DNA of 7,131 nucleotides from Bacteroidota bacterium (GTDB lineage Bacteria > Bacteroidota > Bacteroidia > Chitinophagales > Chitinophagaceae), in NCBI GenBank assembly GCA_023433755.1, contig JAEYUA010000070.1, positions 1 to 7,131 of the forward strand. Direction: 5' to 3'. Positions 1 through 6,244 of this stretch are shown piece after piece; positions within the stretch are counted from its first letter, which is position 1; the number at the start of each line of letters is the position of its first letter. Made by a program: the position numbers and the translations under genes. The notes beneath the pieces were generated by a model that saw only the letters and a program-made list of their open reading frames with translations, was not told where the DNA came from and searched no databases.

Positions 1-1682
1 GGATTGAGGTTCCAGATAAAAGGACGCTGCAGCCTGTCGCTATACGTTACCACCAGCGTAAACCTGTTGTTGAATTTGGTGGAAGACTGGATGTTGGGAA
101 GCAGATTGGAATAACCCTGGTCAACCTTGGTTTTGCTGGAAACAAAATTGCCATCAATCTCTGTATGCTCCAGCCGTGCACCTAACCTGAAGCTGGTCTT
201 CTTTACTTTAAAATTATAACTGCCATACACACTATACACATCCTGGTCGTAACGGAAATAATCGGTATTGTCCTGGTTCAGTGAATAATCTTCCAGGTTG
301 GTGGTGCGCTGCAGGCTTTCAAAATCTGAAGTGGCCCTCCGGAGAATTCCCTTAACGCCTGTTTCAAGTTTGCGTCCATTTCTCATCGGGAAAATATAAT
401 CTGACTGAATGGTGTACTGCCTGTTCTTTGCCACGCTATTGTTGATTACATAGCGGTCATTCTCCAGTGGGTTATCCATAAAACTGTTGAGGAAGGTATT
501 GCTGTTGCCGAATTCTGAATTGAAGCGGATGCTGAATTCTTTTTCCTTGTGTGAGCTGAACTTCTTTATAAAATCAGCACCTACACTTGTAGTGGGATAT
601 TCATTCCTGCTCTTCAAATCATAATAACTGATAGAATCTTCTCCATTGGCAAAAGAGGTTGTGATCACCTGGTCAAACACCACCTTATTCTTTCCACCGC
701 TGATGTTTCCATAAAAACTAAGCGTGTTCATACTATCAAGCTCCCAACTCAATTCGGCATTTCCAAAATTCCAGAAATTGGTCATCTCCCTGCTGCCTGT
801 TAGAGAACGTTTGGTAAAATAGGAAGGTACCAGGGGCAGCGTTTCCATTTTAGACCGGCCCATGATGCCATTGGCACCATTCACACCGTAGTTAGCCGTA
901 ATACCGATCTTTCCAAACTTCGCACTGAAGTTGGCATTCAGGTTGGTCCAGCCAATGGTGCTGGTATGTGTATTGAGCGAACCATTATAACCCACCACCT
1001 TCTTTTTGGTGATGATATTGATGACACCACCCACACCCTCCGCGTCATATTTGGCCGAGGGTGATGTGATCACTTCAATCTTTGTGATCAGGGCGCCGGG
1101 GAATCCTTTGAGTGCTTCCTTCACATTCTGCGCAAACATGGCGGTTTCGCGACCATTCAGCAAAACCCGGAAACTGCTTTGTCCATTTACGGTGATATTA
1201 TCCTCGCCATCCACACTCACAAATGGCGTCTTACGCAGGATATCAATGGCGGTTTCGGTTTTGGTAGCCGGATCATTCTCCACGTTGAAAACAATCTTAT
1301 CATCCTGTTGTTCAATCAACGGCTTCCTGGCTTTCACTACGATCCCCTGCATGGTGGCGTCGGCTGCTTTCATCACCATATCTTCCAGTACCAGGTTCTT
1401 CTGGCCATTCATTTCAACCTCATGCAGCAGCTCTGCAAAGCCTGTATGGGTGACCAGCAACTGGTACCTGCCCGTATCAATTCCCGCAATGGAAAACTGG
1501 CCCTTATCGTTTGTATAAACCGATTTTACCGGCTGACCGTTCTTTGAAAGTTCTACGGTTACATATTGAAGTGGTTTTTTGGAAGCGTCATCCTTTACGG
1601 TGCCGCTGATAGTTCCTGCCTGCTGGGCAAAAACGAAAAGCGTAGAACAGAGTAAGCAGGTGAAGAGTAGCAAATGTTTCAT
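1..1682 (-). CDS. Outer-membrane beta-barrel protein, TonB-dependent-receptor-like (5' part, runs off left edge)
   Basis: Partial gene: 560 complete codons are in the window and the C-terminal end lies beyond base 1. Residues 1-19 are a signal peptide (MKHLLLF...FVFA, cut before QQ). Residues about 22-103 form a carboxypeptidase-regulatory-like beta-sandwich (start GTISGTVKD, then YVTVEL, GQFSIAGI, YQLLVTHTGY). Residues about 107-228 are a plug-like domain with VDGEDNITVNG, VLLNGRE and the family hallmark ITSPSAKYDAEGVGGVINII near 205-224. From about 229 on come alternating aromatic/polar strands of a barrel. This order matches the PF13715 plus PF14905 (outer membrane protein beta-barrel family) architecture of Bacteroidota, usually roughly 750-950 residues, so about two-thirds is seen. 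By family it sits in the outer membrane and probably imports or binds a ligand with TonB energy; the substrate cannot be read from the sequence. No SusD partner is visible upstream, and the downstream side is outside the window. It is divergent from the barrel gene at 1972. Start is set by the signal peptide. Confidence 0.9.
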   Translation of the reverse strand, partial: MKHLLLFTCLLCSTLFVFAQQAGTISGTVKDDASKKPLQYVTVELSKNGQPVKSVYTNDKGQFSIAGIDTGRYQLLVTHTGFAELLHEVEMNGQKNLVLEDMVMKAADATMQGIVVKARKPLIEQQDDKIVFNVENDPATKTETAIDILRKTPFVSVDGEDNITVNGQSSFRVLLNGRETAMFAQNVKEALKGFPGALITKIEVITSPSAKYDAEGVGGVINIITKKKVVGYNGSLNTHTSTIGWTNLNANFSAKFGKIGITANYGVNGANGIMGRSKMETLPLVPSYFTKRSLTGSREMTNFWNFGNAELSWELDSMNTLSFYGNISGGKNKVVFDQVITTSFANGEDSISYYDLKSRNEYPTTSVGADFIKKFSSHKEKEFSIRFNSEFGNSNTFLNSFMDNPLENDRYVINNSVAKNRQYTIQSDYIFPMRNGRKLETGVKGILRRATSDFESLQRTTNLEDYSLNQDNTDYFRYDQDVYSVYGSYNFKVKKTSFRLGARLEHTEIDGNFVSSKTKVDQGYSNLLPNIQSSTKFNNRFTLVVTYSDRLQRPFIWNLN

Positions 1683-1841
1683 GAGCGTTGGTTGTCGTTG
1701 GTTACGAAATCTGTCGTAAAATTCTTCAATTTCCAACGGCCTGCTTTTGAATTATTACAAATGGAAGGATTATATGACGGAAGTATGAGCGGTGAATTTT
1801 TATGTTGATGCGCGGAGATTGTTAAAGACTTTAAGAAAAGT

Positions 1842-1896
1842 GTAAGCTGTCCATGGACCATGATCAATGGACCATGGACCTTTAACATAAGCTTAC
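1842..1896. repeat. Imperfect inverted repeat (two-tier stem) in divergent spacer
   Basis: An outer arm gtaagct (1842-1848) pairs with agcttac (1890-1896). An inner 13-nt arm gtccatggaccat (1849-1861) pairs with atggaccatggac (1867-1879) with a single central A.A mismatch (1857/1871), leaving the 5-nt loop gatca (1862-1866). Ten unpaired bases (1880-1889) lie between the inner and outer right arms. The CCATGGAC core also occurs as a direct repeat, so the element can be read either as a hairpin or as repeated CCATGG boxes. It lies between two divergent outer-membrane protein genes and has no U-tract of terminator type. It could be an operator, a cruciform or a REP-like intergenic repeat; only the symmetry is seen directly. 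Confidence 0.7.
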
Positions 1897-1916
1897 CTAA
1901 GATCTATTAATCTTAG
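1897..1916. repeat. Second, directly adjoining inverted repeat
   Basis: Perfect 7-bp arms ctaagat (1897-1903) and atcttag (1910-1916) flank the 6-nt loop ctatta. It begins at the base right after the preceding inverted repeat ends, so the two form a tandem hairpin pair about 56 bp before the ATG at 1972. It may belong to the 5' leader or promoter of the plus-strand barrel gene. No consensus TAnnTTTG promoter was found beside it. Confidence 0.6.
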
Positions 1917-1971
1917 TATGGGTTGATGCTTTCTCATTCAGGAACGATCAAACCAACGTTCGCCATTCTTT

Positions 1972-2637
1972 ATGAAAAAACAATTTTTACTCTTATCGTC
2001 ATTCATGATTGGTGCAATAGCAATGGCTCAAACCCAGCCTTCCTTCAATATAAAAGCTGGTGTGAGTTCCTCTACCATCAAGGGCGATGCCGCCAACAGT
2101 CTCGACCAGTTGATTGATTATACCGATGGTTATATCACCACCCATAACAAAACCGGGTTTTATGGTGGCGTCAGTGCCAACCTTCCTTTGGGTGGTAGTG
2201 TGTCACTCGAACCAGGAATTGGTTATACGCAGCGTGGTTATGAAATGAGAGGTGAGCTTGGGATTAAAGGAATGGAATTCCTGGGCGCCAATGCAAAAGC
2301 ACAACTCAATTCTCATTACGTGGATGTACCTGTTCTGTTGAAAGTGAATATGGATGGATTCCAGGTCTTTGCAGGTCCACAGGTTTCCTACCTCGTCAAA
2401 TCTGACCTGCGTACTACAGCAGGAGTACTGGGCTTCAATATCCTGAATAAAACATTTGATGCCACAGAGCAATTGAACCGCTGGGATGCAGGTATCACAG
2501 GTGGTGTTGGGTACCAGTTTCAGAATGGTGTGAACATCTCTGCATCTTATGATCATGGTTTGTCGAGGGCAGATGCCAATAAAAATCTTAATGCCTATAA
2601 CCGCTCGTTCAAGGTGGGACTGGGTTTCAATTTCTAA
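1972..2637 (+). CDS. Small outer-membrane beta-barrel protein (PorT / OMP_b-brl family)
   Basis: The product has 221 residues. Residues 1-19 are a signal peptide (MKKQFLLL...GAIAMA, cut before QTQPSF). The mature part is one beta-barrel domain of alternating strands: FNIKAGVSSS (25-34), GFYGGVSANLPL (62-73), SVSLEPGIGYTQRG (76-89), the family signature YVDVPVLLKV with FQVFAGPQVSYLV (116-142), WDAGITGGVGYQF (171-183), a YDHGLS turn (193-198), and a terminal strand FKVGLGFNF that ends in Phe, as expected for an outer-membrane insertion signal. This fits the porin-family/outer membrane beta-barrel protein class (PF13568 or PF13505) of Bacteroidota, usually about 180-250 residues, so the gene is full length. 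Specific function is unknown for most members; a structural or small-pore role in the outer membrane is inference. The ATG at 1972 is chosen because it gives the complete signal peptide. It stands alone, with a strong terminator 18 bp after its stop. Confidence 0.9.
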   Translation: MKKQFLLLSSFMIGAIAMAQTQPSFNIKAGVSSSTIKGDAANSLDQLIDYTDGYITTHNKTGFYGGVSANLPLGGSVSLEPGIGYTQRGYEMRGELGIKGMEFLGANAKAQLNSHYVDVPVLLKVNMDGFQVFAGPQVSYLVKSDLRTTAGVLGFNILNKTFDATEQLNRWDAGITGGVGYQFQNGVNISASYDHGLSRADANKNLNAYNRSFKVGLGFNF

Positions 2638-2655
2638 ATAAATCCCTTTGAAGCT

Positions 2656-2690
2656 AACCGCTCCCGCAAGGAGCGGTTTTTTTGTTTTTA
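2656..2690 (+). terminator. Rho-independent terminator of the 1972-2637 barrel gene
   Basis: A perfect 9-bp stem, aaccgctcc (2656-2664) with ggagcggtt (2670-2678), closes the 5-nt loop cgcaa. It is followed by a T-rich run (ttttttgttttt, to 2690). It starts 18 bp after the TAA. This is a textbook intrinsic terminator for plus-strand transcription and the clearest regulatory element in the window. Confidence 0.92.
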
Positions 2691-2754
2691 CCGCCAAGTA
2701 AAAAGGACGCCAAGGGGAGATCACTTTAAACCATAACCACTACTTACCGCCCTT

Positions 2755-2865
2755 GGTAGCCGAAGTTTTAGCGAAGGTTACCCTTCCCGCTGCGCCAGAC
2801 GTCTGCGTGCCGCTGACTTGCCAGCCGGAGCTTCAGTGCAGGCGCAAGCTTTAGCATAGGCTGGC
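2755..2865. repeat. Cluster of palindromes with a three-fold 16-nt motif
   Basis: This lies in the convergent spacer between the barrel gene and the hydrolase gene and has three palindromic pieces. First, ggtagcc (2755-2761) pairs with ggttacc (2776-2782) with one G-U pair. Second, cagacgtctg (2796-2805) is a perfect palindrome. Third, gccagcc (2820-2826) pairs with ggctggc (2859-2865), enclosing agctt/aagct (2829-2833 / 2846-2850). Inside these, a 16-nt motif recurs three times: gaagttttagcgaagg (2762-2777), ggagcttcagtgcagg (2827-2842) and caagctttagcatagg (2845-2860). No coding frame is evident. It looks like a compound REP-like intergenic element; the repeat structure is seen, the class is inference. 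Confidence 0.6.
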
Positions 2866-2913
2866 CTCCCCGGCTATGTCTTTCCTTTCTTCCTAATCCA
2901 AAAATCTCACTAA

Positions 2914-3573
2914 TCAAGGTTCAGATATCCACTGCACCAAAGGCTTCATCCAATCCTCATAAGGCCGGTATAAAAACCCATGACCCTTACCAATATCCAA
3001 GGCCAGTTCTTTAAAGCCCGTCCGGCAACTCACATCCATAAATAAAGAAAGACAGGATTGCTTACTATCCGAAGTTTCATAAATAGAAAAGAAGTTACCG
3101 CATAACCCCTGCCGAACCTTACTGAAGTAAGCAAGATTATGTTCATTACAAATACCCAGCAGGGCAAATTTTAATTGCGGCTGTTTCAATAATAATGCAG
3201 CTTCCAATGCAATCCAGGCACCCTGCGAAGCACCAACGATGGCGATATTGCTGATTGGAATTCCTGCTGAAAGTAAACTATCCACCTGCTTCTTTATTTT
3301 GAGGGCATATTCCTTTTCAATTGTACCGGGAGGTCTCACTTCGCTGATCACCACAAATCCCGCGGCAGCAATTGAATCAGTTATGGCATGATAGAGATAA
3401 GGTCCGAATTCCTTGCTTACCGCACCAGGGCCCTGTTCCTGCACAATGCCTCCATGCAGGTAGAATACATAGTTTTTAGAACTATCGGTGGAAGGCAGGG
3501 AAGTCCATACAGATTGTGCATGGCCTGTAAACAGGAATAAAAGGGCACAAAAAAAGGAGACAGTTTTTTTCAT
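2914..3573 (-). CDS. Secreted alpha/beta-hydrolase-fold protein
   Basis: The product has 219 residues. Residues 1-19 are a signal peptide (MKKTVSFFCALLFLFTGHA, cut before QS), so it is exported to the periplasm; the Cys at 9 is not in a lipobox. The fold signature is clear: strand NYVFYLHGG with the oxyanion-type HGG at 40-42, strand GFVVISEVRP (72-81), the nucleophile elbow IAIVGASQGAW with G-A-S-Q-G at 114-118 (Ser116), the strand KFALLGICNE (135-144), a candidate acid at Glu166 or Asp169 in SIYETSD, and the catalytic His198 in GKGHGF. It is short for the fold, with little room for a lid domain. The substrate is not predictable; an esterase or peptidase-like role is inference. It lies 42 bp downstream of the L,D-transpeptidase gene on the same strand, so co-transcription is possible, but a terminator-like hairpin covers its start codon. 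The ATG at 3573 is needed for the signal peptide. Confidence 0.85.
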   Translation of the reverse strand: MKKTVSFFCALLFLFTGHAQSVWTSLPSTDSSKNYVFYLHGGIVQEQGPGAVSKEFGPYLYHAITDSIAAAGFVVISEVRPPGTIEKEYALKIKKQVDSLLSAGIPISNIAIVGASQGAWIALEAALLLKQPQLKFALLGICNEHNLAYFSKVRQGLCGNFFSIYETSDSKQSCLSLFMDVSCRTGFKELALDIGKGHGFLYRPYEDWMKPLVQWISEP

Positions 3574-3590
3574 AGTTGAACGCTGTCTCC
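3549..3590 (-). terminator. Terminator-like hairpin enclosing the hydrolase start codon
   Basis: Read on the minus strand, ggagacag (from 3590 to 3583) pairs perfectly with ctgtctcc (3563 to 3556), and is followed at once by seven T (3555-3549). The 19-nt loop contains the hydrolase ATG (3573-3571). The stem starts 25 bp after the L,D-transpeptidase stop codon. The right arm and T-run are hydrolase codons 4-9 (T-V-S-F-F and the start of C). It could end the L,D-transpeptidase transcript, act as an attenuator, or hide the hydrolase start from ribosomes. The 8-bp stem with five G-C pairs is moderate and the loop is long, so efficiency is uncertain. Confidence 0.55.
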
Positions 3591-3615
3591 AAAATAATAT
3601 TTTTTCCGTGGTGAA

Positions 3616-4368
3616 TTAAGCCCTGATCATTTTAGAAGCAGATACATAGGAATTGGTGGGATGATAGATGAACATCACAGAACCGTCCTTTATCATGTTG
3701 ATCACTTTAGCTGATTCATTGGAAGGCAGTGCAGGACATCCAAGGCTGCGGCCCATATAGGCGCTGTTCACTCTTGATGCATTCACATAATCAGCGCCAT
3801 GTACCACGATAGCCCTGGCTTCAGCATTATGATTAAACCCGTTTTCCTGTCCGCGCAAACGAAGAGAAAGTCCGTGTTTGCCAAAATAAGTATTGGTGGT
3901 TACATAAAAACCAAGACTGCTCTGGTTGGAATTCACCCTGTTTGAAAAACGTGTAGCCTTGTCAATACCAGAATTTTTTCCGTGAGAAACAAAAGTGTTC
4001 CAAACCAGTTCTTGTTTTTCCATATCAATGATATATAGGCGCTTCTTGCGGGAAGACTGCTCCATATCAATGATAGTTAGCAAAGGTGTGTTTACCTTGC
4101 CTTGCGCTTCCAGCTTGCGGTAACCATTGATTGCATATAAAACAACTTTTTCAGAAAGCCCTTTACTTTTCAGGGCAAGGTTCGAATAAAGAGTGGAAGC
4201 GAAGCTGGCATTATCCAAAGAAGCGTCAACTTCCATTGAATCATTATCAGCAGCTACAGCAATGTCGGCTGCATTCATGGATGGTGCTGGGCTGTTAGAG
4301 GCATTAGCAAACGAGATCAGCAGGAGAGAGGTGGATATAATGGTGGCTAGCAAAAAGTTTTTCTTCAT
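3616..4368 (-). CDS. Secreted murein L,D-transpeptidase, YkuD_2 family
   Basis: The product has 250 residues from the ATG at 4368. Residues 1-23 are a signal peptide (MKKNFLLATI...FANA). Residues about 24-55 form an Asp/Asn/Ser/Ala-rich linker. The catalytic domain runs from about 65 to 245, with LLTIIDMEQ and LYIIDMEKQELVW strands, TFVSHGKNSG (125-134), SSLGFYVT (150-157), and the active site: His190-Gly in IVVHGADYV and Cys211 in MGRSLGCPALP. The S-x-G-C motif with an upstream HG is the hallmark of L,D-transpeptidases. The GRSLGCPA form, together with FSNRVNSNQSSLGFY, fits PF13645 (murein L,D-transpeptidase catalytic domain family), common in Bacteroidota at about 200-260 residues. By family it forms 3-3 cross-links in peptidoglycan, or attaches proteins to it, in the periplasm. 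An ATG 36 bp upstream (4404) would add 12 residues before the signal peptide and is less likely. The hydrolase gene follows after 42 bp. Confidence 0.92.
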   Translation of the reverse strand: MKKNFLLATIISTSLLLISFANASNSPAPSMNAADIAVAADNDSMEVDASLDNASFASTLYSNLALKSKGLSEKVVLYAINGYRKLEAQGKVNTPLLTIIDMEQSSRKKRLYIIDMEKQELVWNTFVSHGKNSGIDKATRFSNRVNSNQSSLGFYVTTNTYFGKHGLSLRLRGQENGFNHNAEARAIVVHGADYVNASRVNSAYMGRSLGCPALPSNESAKVINMIKDGSVMFIYHPTNSYVSASKMIRA

Positions 4369-4527
4369 GGATAAATGGTTTTTCGTGGTCAAAATGGAAC
4401 ACAAATATCCGAAGAATAATCATTCTGGGGAAAGACATGGACGCATTGTAAGAAAACTTTATGATTCAATGCTGGCGCGGGTTACAGCCGAATTCGCTTG
4501 TGATTTTTAACACGAAAAAAGCATATT

Positions 4528-5007
4528 TCAAGCGGTATATTTTTCAATTTCAGCGCTGCATTTTTTTACAATCACTTCGGTCACTGAGGTGGCTCTGTAA
4601 CGACGTTTGAAGTCAGCCAGTTTCAAAATAATTTCAGAAGCTTCTTCCGCATGGAGTTTAAGTATGGATCCATTATCAACCACTTTCACGATCAGGGGGA
4701 GTACAGCACGGTAAAAAGGATGGGATCCCAATTCTTCACGGCTCAATACTGACAGATCATTCATCGCTTCTGATTGTAATGATGCATCTTCTTTTTGGAG
4801 ATTTATTTCGGCTAACCGTTTTCTTTTTTGAAATGCTTCCTTCAGCACTGCCCTGTAGATATAATCATCCATCTCCACGCAATTGTCCATGGCATTTACC
4901 AGGTTCTTGTTCTCACTGATGATGTGGAGTGCTTGTTCGAGTATAAAGTCATCAATGCCAAGTTCTGAAGCCCTGGCATTGCAGGCAGCAAGTGAAGTTT
5001 GATTCAT
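4528..5007 (-). CDS. Unrecognised cytosolic, mostly helical protein
   Basis: The product has 159 residues that I cannot assign to a family. There is no signal peptide, lipobox or membrane segment, which makes it the only non-exported product here. The sequence is rich in Glu, Lys, Leu and Ala and predicted by eye to be largely alpha-helical (about 15-35, 45-80, 95-110, 118-138, 142-157). A charged stretch KEAFQKRKRLAEINLQKED lies at 56-74. The pentapeptide YRAVL occurs twice (51-55 in YIYRAVLKEA and 99-103 in PFYRAVLPLI), which hints at two related helical halves but may be chance. Three Cys (9, 43, 150) are scattered with no metal-binding pattern. The start at 5007 is the first ATG and no upstream in-frame alternative is supported. 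It is separated from the L,D-transpeptidase by 159 bp and from the upstream repeat region by about 90 bp, so it probably has its own transcript. That it is a real gene rests on ORF length and normal protein-like composition. Confidence 0.7.
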   Translation of the reverse strand: MNQTSLAACNARASELGIDDFILEQALHIISENKNLVNAMDNCVEMDDYIYRAVLKEAFQKRKRLAEINLQKEDASLQSEAMNDLSVLSREELGSHPFYRAVLPLIVKVVDNGSILKLHAEEASEIILKLADFKRRYRATSVTEVIVKKCSAEIEKYTA

Positions 5008-5097
5008 AATACGGGATTATACAGGCTCTGCCTCAGCAAAAAAGGAGCCAGAAAATTTTTCATCCTTTATCATGAAGGTGGGTTTGCCAGGATTATT
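5008..5097. other. Leader/upstream region of the 159-residue protein gene
   Basis: These ninety bases lie between the start of the unknown gene and the tandem repeat. Read toward the gene (minus strand) this would hold its promoter, but no TAnnTTTG match is present. A loose inverted pair, ggctc and gagcc (around 5018-5050), flanks a poly-A stretch. No coding potential is seen. Confidence 0.3.
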
Positions 5098-5482
5098 TAA
5101 CCACAGCAGAAACGGTTAGAGGCTCAATTTATAGAGAGACTTTCTGTGTTTGCTGTGTTTTGAGCAAAGTTCTCTCCTGCTATTTTGGACGCCGTGTTCG
5201 CCGTGGTTTATTAAACACAGCGGACATAGAGGCTAAATTTCATTTGATACTTGGTGTGTAGCACGGCGAGCACTGTTAGAGTCTCAATATATAGAGAGGC
5301 TTACTGTGTTCGCTGTGTTTTGAGCAAAGTTCTCTCCTGCTATCCTGGACACCGTGTTCGCCGTGGTTTATTAAACACAACGGACACAGAGGCGAAATTT
5401 CATTTGATACTTGGTGTGTAGCACGGCGAGCACTGTTAGAGGCTCAATAATATAGAGAGGCTTACTTTATTCGCCGTGGTTA
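5098..5482. repeat. 160-bp tandem repeat, 2.3 copies, with inverted ends
   Basis: Copy 1 runs 5115-5274 and copy 2 runs 5275-5434, each exactly 160 bp. I count 11 mismatches between them, about 93% identity. A third copy starts at 5435 and breaks off near 5482. Inside each unit are motifs such as ccgtgttcgccgtggttta, taaacacarcggaca and gcacggcgagcact, which are forward and reversed versions of an accacggcgaacac-like word. The outer edges are themselves inverted: taaccacagcagaa at 5098-5111, against ttcgccgtggtta (5470-5482), which reads taaccacggcgaa on the other strand. No conserved reading frame is visible. This fills most of the 535-bp space between the 159-residue protein gene and the glycine-zipper lipoprotein. 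It looks like an intergenic repetitive or MITE-like element that has duplicated; function unknown. Confidence 0.85.
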
Positions 5483-5496
5483 TCGCATTTAACCCC

Positions 5497-5523
5497 ATAA
5501 AAAAAGGAGCCCGCAGGCTCCTT
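5497..5523 (-). terminator. Rho-independent terminator of the glycine-zipper lipoprotein gene
   Basis: A perfect 8-bp stem, aaggagcc (5504-5511) with ggctcctt (5516-5523), closes the 4-nt loop cgca. On the minus strand the stem is followed by a T-run (complement of the A-run 5499-5505). It starts 20 bp after the stop of the 5543-6070 gene and insulates it from the tandem repeat and the genes beyond. Confidence 0.9.
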
Positions 5524-5542
5524 AAATATTTGCTTAATACGC

Positions 5543-6070
5543 TTATTGAATCAGGTAACGGCCATCTTTTTTATCCATTCCACGGCCTACCGCATAACCA
5601 CCACCGGCTCCGATCACTGCACCTACAACAGCACCAACCACCCTGTTCTTTTTATGAATGGCTGCACCGCCTGCCGCACCGGCCACACCACCGATCACTG
5701 CGCCCTTTGCTGCCTTGCTCCAGCCTTTTTTCTCAGCGGCCTTGGCTTCGTTGGCATTTTCATTATCCAGTACAATCTGGTCGTTGCTGTTATCTACAGG
5801 CCTGCTGGTAGAACCTGAAGAGGATTTAGTACCTGAGCTTTTCACTGCGGTTTTTTTAGCTGCCTGTTTTTTTACAGGAGCAGCATACTGCACGGTGTTC
5901 TCAGCTTCCTGCATTTGCACATAGGCCTGTTGCATTTTCCATTCGTTGAAGGCAGACAACCCTGAAGTGTCCGCATTCTGCTGTGCAGACTGGCTCAGTG
6001 TTTTTTCCGGTGCAGTATTACATGCAGCGGCGAATAAAGCGATACTTAAGAAGGGTAAAAATCTTTTCAT
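5543..6070 (-). CDS. Glycine-zipper lipoprotein
   Basis: The product has 175 residues. A lipoprotein signal peptide ends in ALFAAAC with the acylated Cys at 17, so the protein should be anchored in a membrane, probably the outer one. Residues 18-115 form a low-complexity, polar linker rich in Gln, Ala, Lys, Ser and Asn, including a Lys/Ala/Ser/Thr stretch at about 67-90. Residues 121-164 are the glycine zipper: KGAVIGGVAGAAGGAA, a short basic turn HKKNR (139-143), then VVGAVVGAVIGAGGGYAVG, two hairpin-forming small-residue helices as in the Gly-zipper families (PF13488/PF13441-like). The C-terminal tail DKKDGRYLIQ is short, and there is no OmpA-like or SH3 domain. Such proteins are usually assigned envelope-stress or membrane-association roles, but none is proven from sequence alone. 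It stands alone, divergent from the gene at 6307, with its own terminator. Confidence 0.85.
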   Translation of the reverse strand: MKRFLPFLSIALFAAACNTAPEKTLSQSAQQNADTSGLSAFNEWKMQQAYVQMQEAENTVQYAAPVKKQAAKKTAVKSSGTKSSSGSTSRPVDNSNDQIVLDNENANEAKAAEKKGWSKAAKGAVIGGVAGAAGGAAIHKKNRVVGAVVGAVIGAGGGYAVGRGMDKKDGRYLIQ

Positions 6071-6244
6071 AATCTATTTGATTTTAATTTTTTGCTTTCA
6101 ATACCGAAAGCCCAATTAAGACCCAGAGAGTATAGGGAGGTTTAGTGCCAGGTGTTAAACATATGTGATGATAAAATTGCTAAGGCCGTTTTTATAACCG
6201 GCACTCCAAACTGGGATTGCCGGGTCTGCCCAACCTTTTTTATC

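Noticed and set aside
1006..1547. Two overlapping plus-strand open frames opposite the TonB-receptor-like gene
   Set aside because: They lie antisense to a well-supported coding region with signal peptide, CarboxypepD_reg and plug motifs. Their own products are Ser/Pro- or His-rich with no recognisable domain.
1679..1888. Minus-strand 69-codon open frame upstream of the TonB-receptor-like gene
   Set aside because: It begins inside the CCATGG inverted repeat, whose repeated Met-Val-His-Gly-Pro-like codons look like a repeat artefact. It has no family features and overlaps the receptor start.
2203..2724. Minus-strand 173-codon open frame opposite the barrel gene
   Set aside because: It covers the complement of conserved barrel strands and reads through the plus-strand terminator. 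The product is Cys/Ile-rich and unlike any family.
4369..4404. Upstream ATG at 4404 for the L,D-transpeptidase
   Set aside because: It would place 12 polar residues before a complete signal peptide that starts MKKNFLLATI at 4368.
4369..4527. Promoter for the L,D-transpeptidase (GATATTTG, complement of 4402-4409)
   Set aside because: It has one mismatch to TAnnTTTG and no -33 TTTG at a suitable distance, so it is too weak to list as a feature.
5115..5482. CRISPR array
   Set aside because: Units are 160 bp and alike over their full length, with no short constant repeat and variable spacers, and no cas genes are in view.
5476..5924. Three plus-strand open frames opposite the glycine-zipper lipoprotein
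   Set aside because: They are the complement of a gene with a clear lipobox and glycine zipper. Their Ala/Pro- or His-rich composition comes from antisense reading of Gly/Ala codons.
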